This document shows, piece by piece, positions 42,570 through 51,384 of a DNA stretch of 64,000 bases (its first letter is position 1; each line of letters opens with the position of its first letter). A model generated the notes under the pieces. It was not told the DNA's origin. It was given only the letters and a program-made list of their open reading frames with translations, and did not search any database. Both the position numbers and the translations under genes were made by a program. The stretch spans positions 62,001-126,000 of the forward strand of contig DAHUZT010000114.1 in the NCBI GenBank assembly GCA_027315005.1, in the 5' to 3' direction. The stretch comes from Acidimicrobiaceae bacterium (GTDB lineage: Bacteria; Actinomycetota; Acidimicrobiia; Acidimicrobiales; RAAP-2).

Positions 42570-44786
42570 ATGGACCAGATCGGATCGTCGTCGCCAGACT
42601 CCCCTTCGAGACCTGCGCGGCGGCTCACCCGTACGGTCCACCCTGCGCCCTCGGCGCCTCGACGGCCGGTCGAGCTCGTCGCCCACGGCGACGTCCGTGT
42701 CGACGAATGGCACTGGCTGAGGGACCGGGAAGATCCCGAGGTCATTGCCCACCTGGAGGCCGAGAACGCCTACACCGCCGACATGATGTCCGAGTGCAGC
42801 GATCTCACCGAGACCCTGTTCACCGAGATCGTCGATCGGATCGAGGAAACCGATCGGTCCGTCCCTGTGCAGAAGGGACCGTGGCTCTACTATGGACGGA
42901 CACGTGAAGGCGAGGGCTACGGAATCCATTGCCGATGCCCGGCTTCGCCTGGACCCGGCCCCATCCCTTCGACCCTCGGAACTGTCGGGGAGCAGGTTCT
43001 GCTGGACGAGAATGCGCTGGCCGCGGGTCACGACTATTTCGCTGTCGGGACGCTTGAGGTGAGCCCGGATCATCGTCTGCTCGCCTACTCGACCGACACC
43101 ACGGGTGGCGAACAGTTCACCATGCACTTCGTGGACCTCGATTCGGGGACCGAGCTCGACGAGTCCATCGAGGACACGTCCTACGGCGCTGCCTGGGCGA
43201 ACGACAGCACCACCGTCTTCTACGTGCGGGTCGACCGGGCCATGCGTCCCCACCAGCTGTGGCGCCACCGGATAGGTGGGGATCCGGGCGGGGACGTCCT
43301 CGTGTACGAGGAGCGGGACGAGCGTTTCTACCTGGGGGTCGAGCGCACCAGGGACGACGCGTTCATCCTCGTCGTACTGGAGTCGAAGATGACCACCGAG
43401 GTGCAGGTCGTACGCGCCGAGGAGCCAGAGTCCGATCTCACCGTGATCGAGCCTCGGCGGCAGGGCATCGAGTACGCGGTCGACCACGATCACCGGAGCG
43501 CAGGGGGCCACGACGGTGGCCGGTTCCTCATCGTGACCAACGATGGTGCCGACGACTTCCGCTTGGTCGAGGCGCCCGAGGACGAACCGGGTCGAGCACA
43601 CTGGAGCGAGTTGATCCCGGGCCGTCCGGGGATCCGCCTCCAGGGGATCGACGCCTTCGCCGACCACCTCGTGGTCTACGAACGCGAGGAGGGTGAGACG
43701 AGGATCCGGGTGATCGACGCCGAATCAGGCACGTCGGTTCGCGTGGCCGGCCCCGACTCACCCTCGACCGTCTGGGGCGGTTCCAACCCGGAGTACCGGT
43801 CACGGACCCTGCGCTACGAGTACACCTCCCTGGTCACGCCGCACTCGGTCTTCGACCTCGAGCTCGACTCGGGGACGAAAAGCCTACTCAAGCGCCAGCC
43901 GGTGCTCGGTGGGTTCGAGTCGGAGCGATACCGCACCGAACGGGTCTGGGCCTCGAGTGCCGACGGAACCGAGGTACCGATCTCGCTCGTCTACCGGGCC
44001 GACCTTGTCGGACCACCCGGCGGGGGGACTCCGGCGCCCTGTCTCCTCTACGGTTACGGCTCCTACGAAGTCTCCATCGATCCGATATTCTCCTCGTTGC
44101 GGCTCAGCCTCGTCGATCGGGGATTCATCTTCGCAATCGCACACGTACGGGGCGGCGGCGAGTTCGGAAGGCGGTGGTACGAAGGAGGGCGGCTGGCGGC
44201 GAAGCCGAACACCTTCTCCGACTTCATCGCCTGCGCCCGGACGCTGGTGGACCAACACCGGACCGCACCCGACCGGTTGGTGGCCCGGGGTGCCAGCGCC
44301 GGGGGGCTGCTCATGGGGGCAGCAGCCAATCTGGCCCCGGAGCTGTTCCGGGCGATCGTGGCGGAAGTCCCCTTCGTCGACTGTTTGACCACCATCCTCG
44401 ACGAGACGCTTCCGTTGACCGTGCTCGAATGGGAGGAGTGGGGGAACCCGGTGATCGACGCCACCGTGTACCAGCTGATGAAATCGTACTCGCCCTACGA
44501 CAATGTGCGAGCGGTGGATTCCCAAGGTGTTCCGCTTCGCTATCCGGACATCCTGGCCACTGGCGGCCTTTCCGATCCCCGCGTCGGGTTCTGGGAGCCT
44601 GCCAAGTGGGTCGCCAAGCTCCGAGAGACCAACCCCGACAACCGGGTGCTGTTGAAGGTCGAGCTGGAGGCCGGGCACGGCGGCCCGTCGGGCCGTTACG
44701 AGGCCTGGAGGGACGAGGCCTTCATCTACGCCTTCATCCTCGATGCCCTGGGACTGGCCGATACCGCTGCCACCGGCACGGAATGA
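42570..44786 (+). CDS. ptrB: Oligopeptidase B (S9 serine peptidase)
   Basis: 738 residues from ATG 42570. The N-terminal seven-bladed propeller (about 30-440) is followed by an alpha/beta hydrolase domain with YGSYEVSIDPIF, AHVRGGGEFGRRWYEGGR and the nucleophile in RGASAGGLLMG. Asp is in GGLSDPRVGFWEP and His in ELEAGHGGPSGR. It cuts after basic residues in short peptides, normally in the cytosol. No signal peptide. Divergent from sufB. Confidence 0.95.
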   Translation: MDQIGSSSPDSPSRPARRLTRTVHPAPSAPRRPVELVAHGDVRVDEWHWLRDREDPEVIAHLEAENAYTADMMSECSDLTETLFTEIVDRIEETDRSVPVQKGPWLYYGRTREGEGYGIHCRCPASPGPGPIPSTLGTVGEQVLLDENALAAGHDYFAVGTLEVSPDHRLLAYSTDTTGGEQFTMHFVDLDSGTELDESIEDTSYGAAWANDSTTVFYVRVDRAMRPHQLWRHRIGGDPGGDVLVYEERDERFYLGVERTRDDAFILVVLESKMTTEVQVVRAEEPESDLTVIEPRRQGIEYAVDHDHRSAGGHDGGRFLIVTNDGADDFRLVEAPEDEPGRAHWSELIPGRPGIRLQGIDAFADHLVVYEREEGETRIRVIDAESGTSVRVAGPDSPSTVWGGSNPEYRSRTLRYEYTSLVTPHSVFDLELDSGTKSLLKRQPVLGGFESERYRTERVWASSADGTEVPISLVYRADLVGPPGGGTPAPCLLYGYGSYEVSIDPIFSSLRLSLVDRGFIFAIAHVRGGGEFGRRWYEGGRLAAKPNTFSDFIACARTLVDQHRTAPDRLVARGASAGGLLMGAAANLAPELFRAIVAEVPFVDCLTTILDETLPLTVLEWEEWGNPVIDATVYQLMKSYSPYDNVRAVDSQGVPLRYPDILATGGLSDPRVGFWEPAKWVAKLRETNPDNRVLLKVELEAGHGGPSGRYEAWRDEAFIYAFILDALGLADTAATGTE

Positions 44787-44886
44787 TCCGGCGACGGGGA
44801 CGGGGCCCGGAGAACACCGGGTGACCGCCGCACCGATGGAACCGGCCCGCAGACGAGCCCCGAAGACCACCGCCAGGAGGTCCGTG

Positions 44887-47800
44887 CTAGGGACGGCCTC
44901 CGACGATGTTCACCACCACCCCTGGGCTCGTGGCGCTGGCGCCCCTGGCATCGACGACGACGCTCTGGAGGGTGTAGGAACCTCCTCGAAGCCCGTTGAG
45001 GTGTGTTGCCCTGGCGATCCAGCCGTACGGGGTCAGTTGGGCGGTGCCGATCGAACGGCCCACTAGGCCCTGCCCGCTCAGCTCGAAGCGGACCGATCTG
45101 ATGGGAGCCGGACCGAAGGCCACCGCATCGAGCACCGAACCCTGAGTCAGGGCACCGGCGGAGGGGACGAGGACCTGGGAGCCCAGCGGTGGGTTGTCGA
45201 CGGTGACTGCAATCGGTGCACTTGTCGCGGTCGACCCGTTGGCCGAGACCGCCACGCTCTGTAAGCGGTAGGTCCCGTTCGGCACGGTGGCCGAGTCGAA
45301 TCCGGCCAGGTAACCATCGGTCGTCGCGGTGGCCGCGGCGATCGTCTTCGACCCCTGCAGCTGTCCACCGGACAACACGAAGTGCACGGAGCGGATGCCT
45401 GTCGGGCTCGAGGCCGAGGCGTCGAGCACCACGTCACCCTGCAGGGCCGCGCCATTCGCCGGGACGACCACCGAGGTCGTGGGGGTGCTGGAGGGTTTGG
45501 CCGGGCACCACGCGTTGGAGGGAACCCCCGCGCACGGGTCGGGCATCGTCGGCAGGCTGGTCGGCACCGCTGTCAGGATGGGGGCATTGGAGGCCGGGGT
45601 GGGGTACTTGTCCTGGGTGGGTGTGCAGGACTGGCCGAAGCTCGAGGCGAAACCGGTGTCGCAGAGGACCTGGTTGATCAGCGAGCTGGGGTTACCCAGT
45701 TGGCTCGACGAGACGGTCTGGGTGGTCGGCGTCCCACAGGTCGGCTGGGTCTGCTCGAGGTTCGACGGTGAGCTCCCGTTGGGCATGACGTTGCCGGCGA
45801 AACAGTTCTGCGGCTCTCCGGTGAAGAAGGTGATCTCGCCGAAATCGCCATTGCTCGGGTTTCCGAAGAAGCCGTTGTTGGTGTAGGTGTTGTTGAGTAG
45901 CGCATCGCCCTCCGGGTCGTAGATGCAGGCGCCGAGCGCAAGGTGACCACCGGACCCTGTGCACACCCCGGGGCCTCCCGGACTGGTGTCCGGATAGGGA
46001 ACGAAGAGGGTTCCCCAAGCTCCGTTGTTGGCGAAGACGTTGTTCATCACCGTGTCATTGGTCGCACCTGAGACGGTCATCCCCGTCCCGGTGGGTTGAG
46101 CCACCGCCTGGTAGCCGGGAGCGTTGGGGTTATTGTTGTTGTGGACGTCGTTCTGCATAAACACCCAACACGAGGTGGTATGGGTGAGCGCGCTCACCCC
46201 GCCGTTGGGGCAGGTGCCGTTCTGTGGGGGCGGCGGGTCTCCGACGCTCTGGGTGTTGGTGTCGAATCCGTCCTCGTTGTTGTCGAACTGGGAATGGTCG
46301 ACGGTCAGGATGCCTCCGGAGTTGGTCCCCGAGTAGCCGAGGGCACTGTTCTCCATCCAGGCGTTGTGGATCCATGCGTCGCACTGCTGCTGGCAGGCAC
46401 CGATGTACATACTCGAGTCCTCGAAGTTGCTGGCGTAGATCTGGTTCCAGACTCCGGGACCGGCGGCGCTGTTGGAGAAGATCCCGTAGTTGCCGTATCC
46501 GTGAACGCCGTGGACCTTGCCGTCGAACGTGGTGGTGGCGCTCAGGTAGCTACCCGAGTAGCCGGCCATGCCGATTTGACCGGACCCTGAGCCGCCGTTC
46601 CACCAGATCTCGTTGCCACCATTTCCGTTCACTGCGAGGAAGTTGCAAACGGTGAGGTTCTGGATGCTCACGTTGTTCGCCTTCCAGACAACGATGCCGT
46701 TCTGTCCGACCGGACCGGTCTCGCCTGCCACGGTCGGACCGAATTGCTGGTCGGCCGGATTGCTGCTGCACGCGGGCGATCCGGGCTTCGTCCCGTCGAC
46801 GATGACCGACGACCGGTTCATCCCGCGTATGTGGAGGTCGGGCGTCGAGATCTGCACCCCACCGTACCAGCCACTGCCGACGTTTTGGGAGGTCGGCGGC
46901 GAGGTCAGGTCGGCATGGGAGTGGTAGTCCCCCGGGCCGATGAGGATCCAGTCGCCGGGACGGGCCGCGTTGACCGCAGCTTGGATGCTGCGGTACTTCC
47001 CACGGTGGCCGTGGTAGCTCCCGACCAGGAGGACCCGCCCGCCGACCGTGGCGCCAACCGGTGCCATGCCCACCACCTTCTCCTTCGGGCCGTGCGACAG
47101 GTTCGTGGTGTGGCCGAAGGAGCCGGCGTTGCCGAAGGAGTAGATCGTCCCGTCGGCTGCGACCTCCCAGTAGCCCTGGCCGTCGGGGGTGGTGGCCATG
47201 CCCACGATGTGCGAGGCCGGAGACCGGCCCGCCGCCGAACCGTACGAACCGGCGTCACCGAAAGGCACCACGTCGCCGTTGGCAGCCACCAGCCAGAACC
47301 CACTGCCGGTGACATCGGCGGAGATGCCCACCACAGCGGATGTGGGCGCCGCACCGCCTGCTGCCGGCTTGAGCTGGGTGGCATCACCGAAGGCGAACAC
47401 CGAGCCGTCCCGCGCCACCAGCCAGTAGCCGTTGCCGGTCGGGGTCGCAGCCATGCCTGCAATAGGTGAGGTGGGTGAACCGGACAGCGAGCCTCGCTGG
47501 CCGGCATCTCCGAACGGGTAGACCTCTCCAGCCGCCGAGACGAGCCAGTACCCCTGACCGTCGGGGGTGGCGGCCATGCCCACGATGGGCGAGGAGGTCG
47601 GCTGCCCGGACAGCGAGCCGAACGACGAGGCGTCGCCGTAGGTCAGCACAGCGCCCGACGAGGTCACCAACCAGTATCCCTGGCTGGTGGGCGTGGCAGC
47701 CATGCCCACCACCAGGGAGGGCGGTGGACCCCCAGGTCCTCCGGGGGCGGGGGCGTGGAGGCTGGCCGCGCCATACGCGGTGACCCGACCGCCGCCAGTG

Positions 47801-47967
47801 ACCTCCCAGTAGCCGCCCGTCGACGTCTGGGTGGAGGAAGGCGCACGGCTCGTCGACGGACTGTTCGGCGTGGCCGCAGCGGCTCCCCCCTGGGCGATGA
47901 CCAGGAGACCGACCACGATGGCCGCCGCAGAGCCAGCAGATCGGTGAAACAACCCTCGCCTGTTCAT
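44887..47967 (-). CDS. Large secreted protein: propeller repeats, beta-helix and two Ig-like domains
   Basis: 1026 residues from ATG 47967, behind a run of seven G. A signal peptide covers residues 1 to about 31 (AAAIVVGLLVIAQGG, cut near AAAA). Residues 50-303 hold six repeats of about 43 residues of the form GYWLV...G.V..FGDA...PIVGMAATP, which would fit a six-bladed propeller. Residues 310 to about 730 read as a right-handed parallel beta-helix (SIQAAVNAARPGDWILIGPGDY entry, Asn-rich turns such as NNNNPNAPG, paired Cys). Two related Ig-like domains of about 97 residues end the protein (831-929 and 930-1026). There is no membrane anchor or sortase motif, so it is probably released or surface-bound. 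Possible polysaccharide binding or cleavage; no catalytic residues assigned. Confidence 0.88.
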   Translation of the reverse strand: MNRRGLFHRSAGSAAAIVVGLLVIAQGGAAAATPNSPSTSRAPSSTQTSTGGYWEVTGGGRVTAYGAASLHAPAPGGPGGPPPSLVVGMAATPTSQGYWLVTSSGAVLTYGDASSFGSLSGQPTSSPIVGMAATPDGQGYWLVSAAGEVYPFGDAGQRGSLSGSPTSPIAGMAATPTGNGYWLVARDGSVFAFGDATQLKPAAGGAAPTSAVVGISADVTGSGFWLVAANGDVVPFGDAGSYGSAAGRSPASHIVGMATTPDGQGYWEVAADGTIYSFGNAGSFGHTTNLSHGPKEKVVGMAPVGATVGGRVLLVGSYHGHRGKYRSIQAAVNAARPGDWILIGPGDYHSHADLTSPPTSQNVGSGWYGGVQISTPDLHIRGMNRSSVIVDGTKPGSPACSSNPADQQFGPTVAGETGPVGQNGIVVWKANNVSIQNLTVCNFLAVNGNGGNEIWWNGGSGSGQIGMAGYSGSYLSATTTFDGKVHGVHGYGNYGIFSNSAAGPGVWNQIYASNFEDSSMYIGACQQQCDAWIHNAWMENSALGYSGTNSGGILTVDHSQFDNNEDGFDTNTQSVGDPPPPQNGTCPNGGVSALTHTTSCWVFMQNDVHNNNNPNAPGYQAVAQPTGTGMTVSGATNDTVMNNVFANNGAWGTLFVPYPDTSPGGPGVCTGSGGHLALGACIYDPEGDALLNNTYTNNGFFGNPSNGDFGEITFFTGEPQNCFAGNVMPNGSSPSNLEQTQPTCGTPTTQTVSSSQLGNPSSLINQVLCDTGFASSFGQSCTPTQDKYPTPASNAPILTAVPTSLPTMPDPCAGVPSNAWCPAKPSSTPTTSVVVPANGAALQGDVVLDASASSPTGIRSVHFVLSGGQLQGSKTIAAATATTDGYLAGFDSATVPNGTYRLQSVAVSANGSTATSAPIAVTVDNPPLGSQVLVPSAGALTQGSVLDAVAFGPAPIRSVRFELSGQGLVGRSIGTAQLTPYGWIARATHLNGLRGGSYTLQSVVVDARGASATSPGVVVNIVGGRP

Positions 47968-48107
47968 GGTCCCCCCCTGTACACGTCGCGACGCCACTCA
48001 TCTTGCTCTGTTCCAGCCTGCTCTGTTCTAGGTCTTCACCAGTCCTACAGTCAACTCGCTTCAGCACGACCTCGCTGGGTGTCGGCCGGTGGCTGACCGG
48101 TCAGCGG

Positions 48108-49394
48108 TCAGCCGGGCGGAGCCGAGCCGGCGTTCGATGTGGTGAACGTGGCGAAGAATGGGGTGTGCAGCGGGCTCGGGAGCTCGACGTCTGCCTTCCC
48201 GACCTTCATCGAAGCCGCCGGGCTGCCCAGTTCCACTTGAGCATTGCCGGTGACCTGGATCACCTGGGTGTTGCCTGCCTGGAGGGTGCCGGTCCACAAG
48301 ACGGACCCCGAGGAGAGCGAGGTGGCGTACACCCAGCACGGACCGGTGGCGGCGACGGTGACCTGATAGCTGGGACCGGGGACGGGATAGGTCCCCGTCG
48401 TCAGCGTGGACGTCGACGAGGTGATCGTGTTCGGAGACCCTAGGGCCGGGGATGGTCTGGTGCGCTTCTTCGACGTGGCAGTTCCTCCGGTGCGATGGGC
48501 GTTCGCGGCCGGAGCGGTGGTCGTGGATGCGTTTGCTGCCGGGTGCGGAGGGTTGGTCAGATGGGCGGAGCTGGACCTCCTGCTGCCGATGTAAGCAAGC
48601 GCGCCGAGCACGACCAGCACCGCCAGCAGGGCGACGACGGCACCACCCCGTCGCGATCCCCTGTTCATCGACTCGAGCGCGTGTTGCTGGGCCCGATCGA
48701 CGCGCCGGATGGGATTGGGGTCGGCGACCAGGGCTTCTGGTGTGGCCTCGCCATTCGCTTCCGCAGGCTTCGAGTCGTCGAATACGAGCGGCACACCCGG
48801 TTCGGGCAAGGAACGACTGGACCGTGCCGGCATTGGCGGTACCCGACCGGAGGGATTCGGACCGAGGGTTGCACCCAAACGCTGAGGTTCTAGACCCCGC
48901 GGGGAAGCATCCTCGGGGATGAACGCCCCGGGCCTGCGATAGAAACGCTGACCGGACGAGGTCTGTCCGGTGACGCCGGTGGGAGGTTGATCCCCGGCCG
49001 ACCAGGTCGGGTGCCCGGGGGACTCCGCTGCGGGGGACTCCGCTGCCTCTCCGAACTCCGAGGGGGATACCGGAGGTGGAGCGGGCTCGGCATGGGCATC
49101 GAATTCGCTGGTTCCGGGTGTCGCCGGCCCGGTCGGGTCGGGGCGCGTCGCTTCCTCACTCTCGGCCGCGATGGGGCTGGAGATGACCGCCGGGGGAGCC
49201 GTCGCGGCCCGGGCGATCGTGGCCGGACCAGGTCGTTCAGCCCGATCGGCGAAGTGCTCCAGGGTGCCGAGGGCCGTGTGGTACTGGCGGACCGAGCTCA
49301 GTTCGTCCCCTCCGGGTCTCCGCATGATGAGCACGAGCCCCACGACGACCACGACCACTGCGGCGGCGGCTACAACGAGCAACATGCCATCCAT
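48108..49394 (-). CDS. Membrane protein with RodZ-like C-terminal (DUF4115-type) domain
   Basis: 428 residues. Membrane helix at 4-24, then a long Pro/Ala/Glu-rich disordered region (30-245), a second helix at 250-270, a Thr/Ala/Ser-rich linker and a C-terminal beta domain (340-428). That domain has PCWVYATSLSSGSVLWTGTL and VTGNAQVELGSPAASMKV, which matches the extracytoplasmic domain of RodZ. The RodZ N-terminal HTH is missing. It lies 140 bp upstream of the secreted protein on the same strand, so they may be expressed together. Confidence 0.75.
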   Translation of the reverse strand: MDGMLLVVAAAAVVVVVVGLVLIMRRPGGDELSSVRQYHTALGTLEHFADRAERPGPATIARAATAPPAVISSPIAAESEEATRPDPTGPATPGTSEFDAHAEPAPPPVSPSEFGEAAESPAAESPGHPTWSAGDQPPTGVTGQTSSGQRFYRRPGAFIPEDASPRGLEPQRLGATLGPNPSGRVPPMPARSSRSLPEPGVPLVFDDSKPAEANGEATPEALVADPNPIRRVDRAQQHALESMNRGSRRGGAVVALLAVLVVLGALAYIGSRRSSSAHLTNPPHPAANASTTTAPAANAHRTGGTATSKKRTRPSPALGSPNTITSSTSTLTTGTYPVPGPSYQVTVAATGPCWVYATSLSSGSVLWTGTLQAGNTQVIQVTGNAQVELGSPAASMKVGKADVELPSPLHTPFFATFTTSNAGSAPPG

Positions 49395-49516
49395 TCAACC
49401 CGACCGGCGCTCCCGGCGGGGATCAAGTCCCCTATCGTTCCCCTGTCCGCGGCGACGAATTCCCGGTCACCAGCGAATTCCGGGACAGGACCGGAGGGCG
49501 GAAGTTGCCGCTCCGG

Positions 49517-50320
49517 TCAGATGGCGGTGATCGAGGTCAGCCCTCCGTCGATGGTCAGGTGGGTTCCCGTGATGAACGAGGCCTCATCGGAAAGGAGGAA
49601 TCGAATGGGCCGCGCGATCTCATCGGGGCTCGATACCCGGTGAAGGGGGGTACGCTCCTCCAGCCGCCCCCGAAATCCGGGGAGGAGGTCGAACGCCGGC
49701 GCAAGCATCGGGGTGTCCACTGCGCCTGGGCAGACCGCGTTGATCCGGAAACCCTCACGACCGAAGCGCTGGGCGATCGATCTCGTGACTCCGAGGACAC
49801 CACCCTTCGAGGCGCAGTAGGCGGTGAGCAGGCTGCTTCCGAAGAGGCCTTCGATGGAGGAGATGAGGACGGCAGCAGATCCGGGACCGGCCTTGGTGAA
49901 CGGTTCGATCGCCGCCTTGGCCAGCATCGCCCCGGCGCGGAGGTTCACGTCCAGGGTCGTGGCCCACATCTCGTCGTCGATGGAGTCGACCTCCATCGGT
50001 CCCGCCACGCCGGCGGCATGAACGAAACCTCCGAGTGACCCCAGTTCCGTGGCGACCACTGGTACTCGCTCCGCGAGGGCCGACGAGTCGGTGACGTCGA
50101 TCCGTTCCCAGTGTGCAGCGATTCCGTACTGTTCGGCGCAGGCCGCGGCAGTTGCCTCGGCCGCTTGACCGTCGAGATCCCAGACAGCCACAGGGCGACC
50201 CACTTCCGCCAAGGCCAGCGCTGTCGCCCGGCCTATCCCCGATCCTCCTCCGGTCACGAGGACGCCACTGCTCGGCGACCCCAGCCGGTCGGATCTTCCT
50301 GTGGTGCGATCGCCGATCAC
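49517..50320 (-). CDS. Short-chain dehydrogenase/reductase
   Basis: 267 residues. Cofactor motif TGGGSGIGRATAL (23-35) with Asp at the end of beta-2 (VWDLDG), suggesting NAD(H). HAAGV replaces NNAG, and the active site has ISSIEG with YCASK. The C-terminus is GTHLTIDGGLTSI. It is the last gene of a four-gene operon, starting 2 bp after the rmlC stop. It might reduce or oxidise the product of its neighbours, but the substrate cannot be read. Confidence 0.88.
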   Translation of the reverse strand: MIGDRTTGRSDRLGSPSSGVLVTGGGSGIGRATALALAEVGRPVAVWDLDGQAAEATAAACAEQYGIAAHWERIDVTDSSALAERVPVVATELGSLGGFVHAAGVAGPMEVDSIDDEMWATTLDVNLRAGAMLAKAAIEPFTKAGPGSAAVLISSIEGLFGSSLLTAYCASKGGVLGVTRSIAQRFGREGFRINAVCPGAVDTPMLAPAFDLLPGFRGRLEERTPLHRVSSPDEIARPIRFLLSDEASFITGTHLTIDGGLTSITAI

Positions 50321-50322
50321 GT

Positions 50323-50874
50323 TCAGGTCCGCAACCCGAAGCGTGGCTCCAGTGCGGGCTCGATGTCGTCACGGAGTGGGTTCACCCGGTCGCGCTCGGA
50401 CAGGATCGGATCGGCCAGTCCCCAGTCGGCGCCGATGGCGGGGTCATCCCAGGCAACACCCAGCTCGTCGTCGGGGTTGTAGTAGCCGTCGACCAAGTAC
50501 CAGAGGGTGAGATCGGTCAGTGAGGCGAACCCGTGGGCGACTCCGGGCGGGATGAAGACGCCCCGATCGCTCTCCCCATCAAGTTCGAGCTCCAGGGTGG
50601 CACCATCGGTCGGTGAACCCCGCCGCAGGTCGTGGAGTATCACCCGGGCGGTCCCCCTCAGTACGTACCAGTAGTCCGCCTGGTGGAGGTGGTAGTGAAG
50701 GCCGACGATCGCCCCGCCCTGCTTCTCCGAGCGGTTGGCCTGGACCATCTCCCGGCCCTGGGGAAACCAACTCCTCCTGTAGGTCTCCACGAACCGCCCC
50801 CGCTGGTCACCGTGGGCGTCCGGTTCGACGACGATGACGTCGCGGATGATGCTCGATGCTTCGATCTCCGGCAC
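50323..50874 (-). CDS. rfbC: dTDP-4-dehydrorhamnose 3,5-epimerase family protein
   Basis: 183 residues. A cupin with the RmlC layout: GRFVETYRRSWF (substrate contact), catalytic His in GLHYHLHQ, PPGVAHGF, the Tyr region LWYLVDGYYNPDDELGVAWDDP, and LSERDR near the end with the catalytic-dyad Asp. It would epimerise dTDP-4-keto-6-deoxyglucose toward dTDP-rhamnose or a related sugar. No rmlA, B or D is adjacent. It starts 3 bp after the flavin reductase stop. Confidence 0.92.
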   Translation of the reverse strand: MPEIEASSIIRDVIVVEPDAHGDQRGRFVETYRRSWFPQGREMVQANRSEKQGGAIVGLHYHLHQADYWYVLRGTARVILHDLRRGSPTDGATLELELDGESDRGVFIPPGVAHGFASLTDLTLWYLVDGYYNPDDELGVAWDDPAIGADWGLADPILSERDRVNPLRDDIEPALEPRFGLRT

Positions 50875-50877
50875 TGG

Positions 50878-51384
50878 TCAGCCCCTCTTCGCCTCGTGTT
50901 CGCGCCGGGCAACAGTAGCGAATCCTCGCCGGAAGAACAGTAGCGGTGCACCCTCCGCGGTCCCGAGGTCGAGCACCTTCCCGATGATGAGCTCATGATC
51001 ACCGGCGTCGTGGGCAAGCTCCAGCCGACAATCGACCCACGCCAACGAACCATCGAGCACCGGAGCACCGGATATCGGAGCCGGGTTCCACGTCACGCCG
51101 TTGAACTTGTCCCCACCCGAAACGGCGAAGCCAAGGCAGAGGTCCTCTTGGGTATCGGCCAGTACGTTCACGCAGAACGAGCCGGTCCGAGCGATGCGCG
51201 GCCAGCTCGTCGACGAACGGGCGGGTGCGACGGCGACGAATGGAGGATCGATCGACAACGAGACGAAGCTCTGACAGGTGAACCCGAGTGGAAGACCTCC
51301 ATCGATGCCAGTCACGATGGTCACACCGGTCGTGAACCTGCTCATGGCGTCCTTGAACAGCTCGGTGTCGACCGTTGCGTTCAC
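50878..51384 (-). CDS. Flavin reductase-domain protein
   Basis: 168 residues from GTG 51384, whose GTGA overlaps the stop of the metallo-hydrolase gene. The FMN-binding split-barrel has FKDAMSRFTTGVTIVT, GFTCQSFVSLSIDPPFVAVA and the ELIIGKVLDL strand. Such proteins supply reduced flavin to two-component monooxygenases or are themselves flavoproteins. No oxygenase partner is adjacent. The frame is open upstream to 51429, but the GTG start fits the family's usual beginning. Confidence 0.88.
   Translation of the reverse strand: MNATVDTELFKDAMSRFTTGVTIVTGIDGGLPLGFTCQSFVSLSIDPPFVAVAPARSSTSWPRIARTGSFCVNVLADTQEDLCLGFAVSGGDKFNGVTWNPAPISGAPVLDGSLAWVDCRLELAHDAGDHELIIGKVLDLGTAEGAPLLFFRRGFATVARREHEAKRG

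Noticed and set aside
44806-44821. CCCGG-N6-CCGGG hairpin after ptrB
   Set aside because: Only five base pairs, no T-tract, and such pairs are expected by chance at this GC content.
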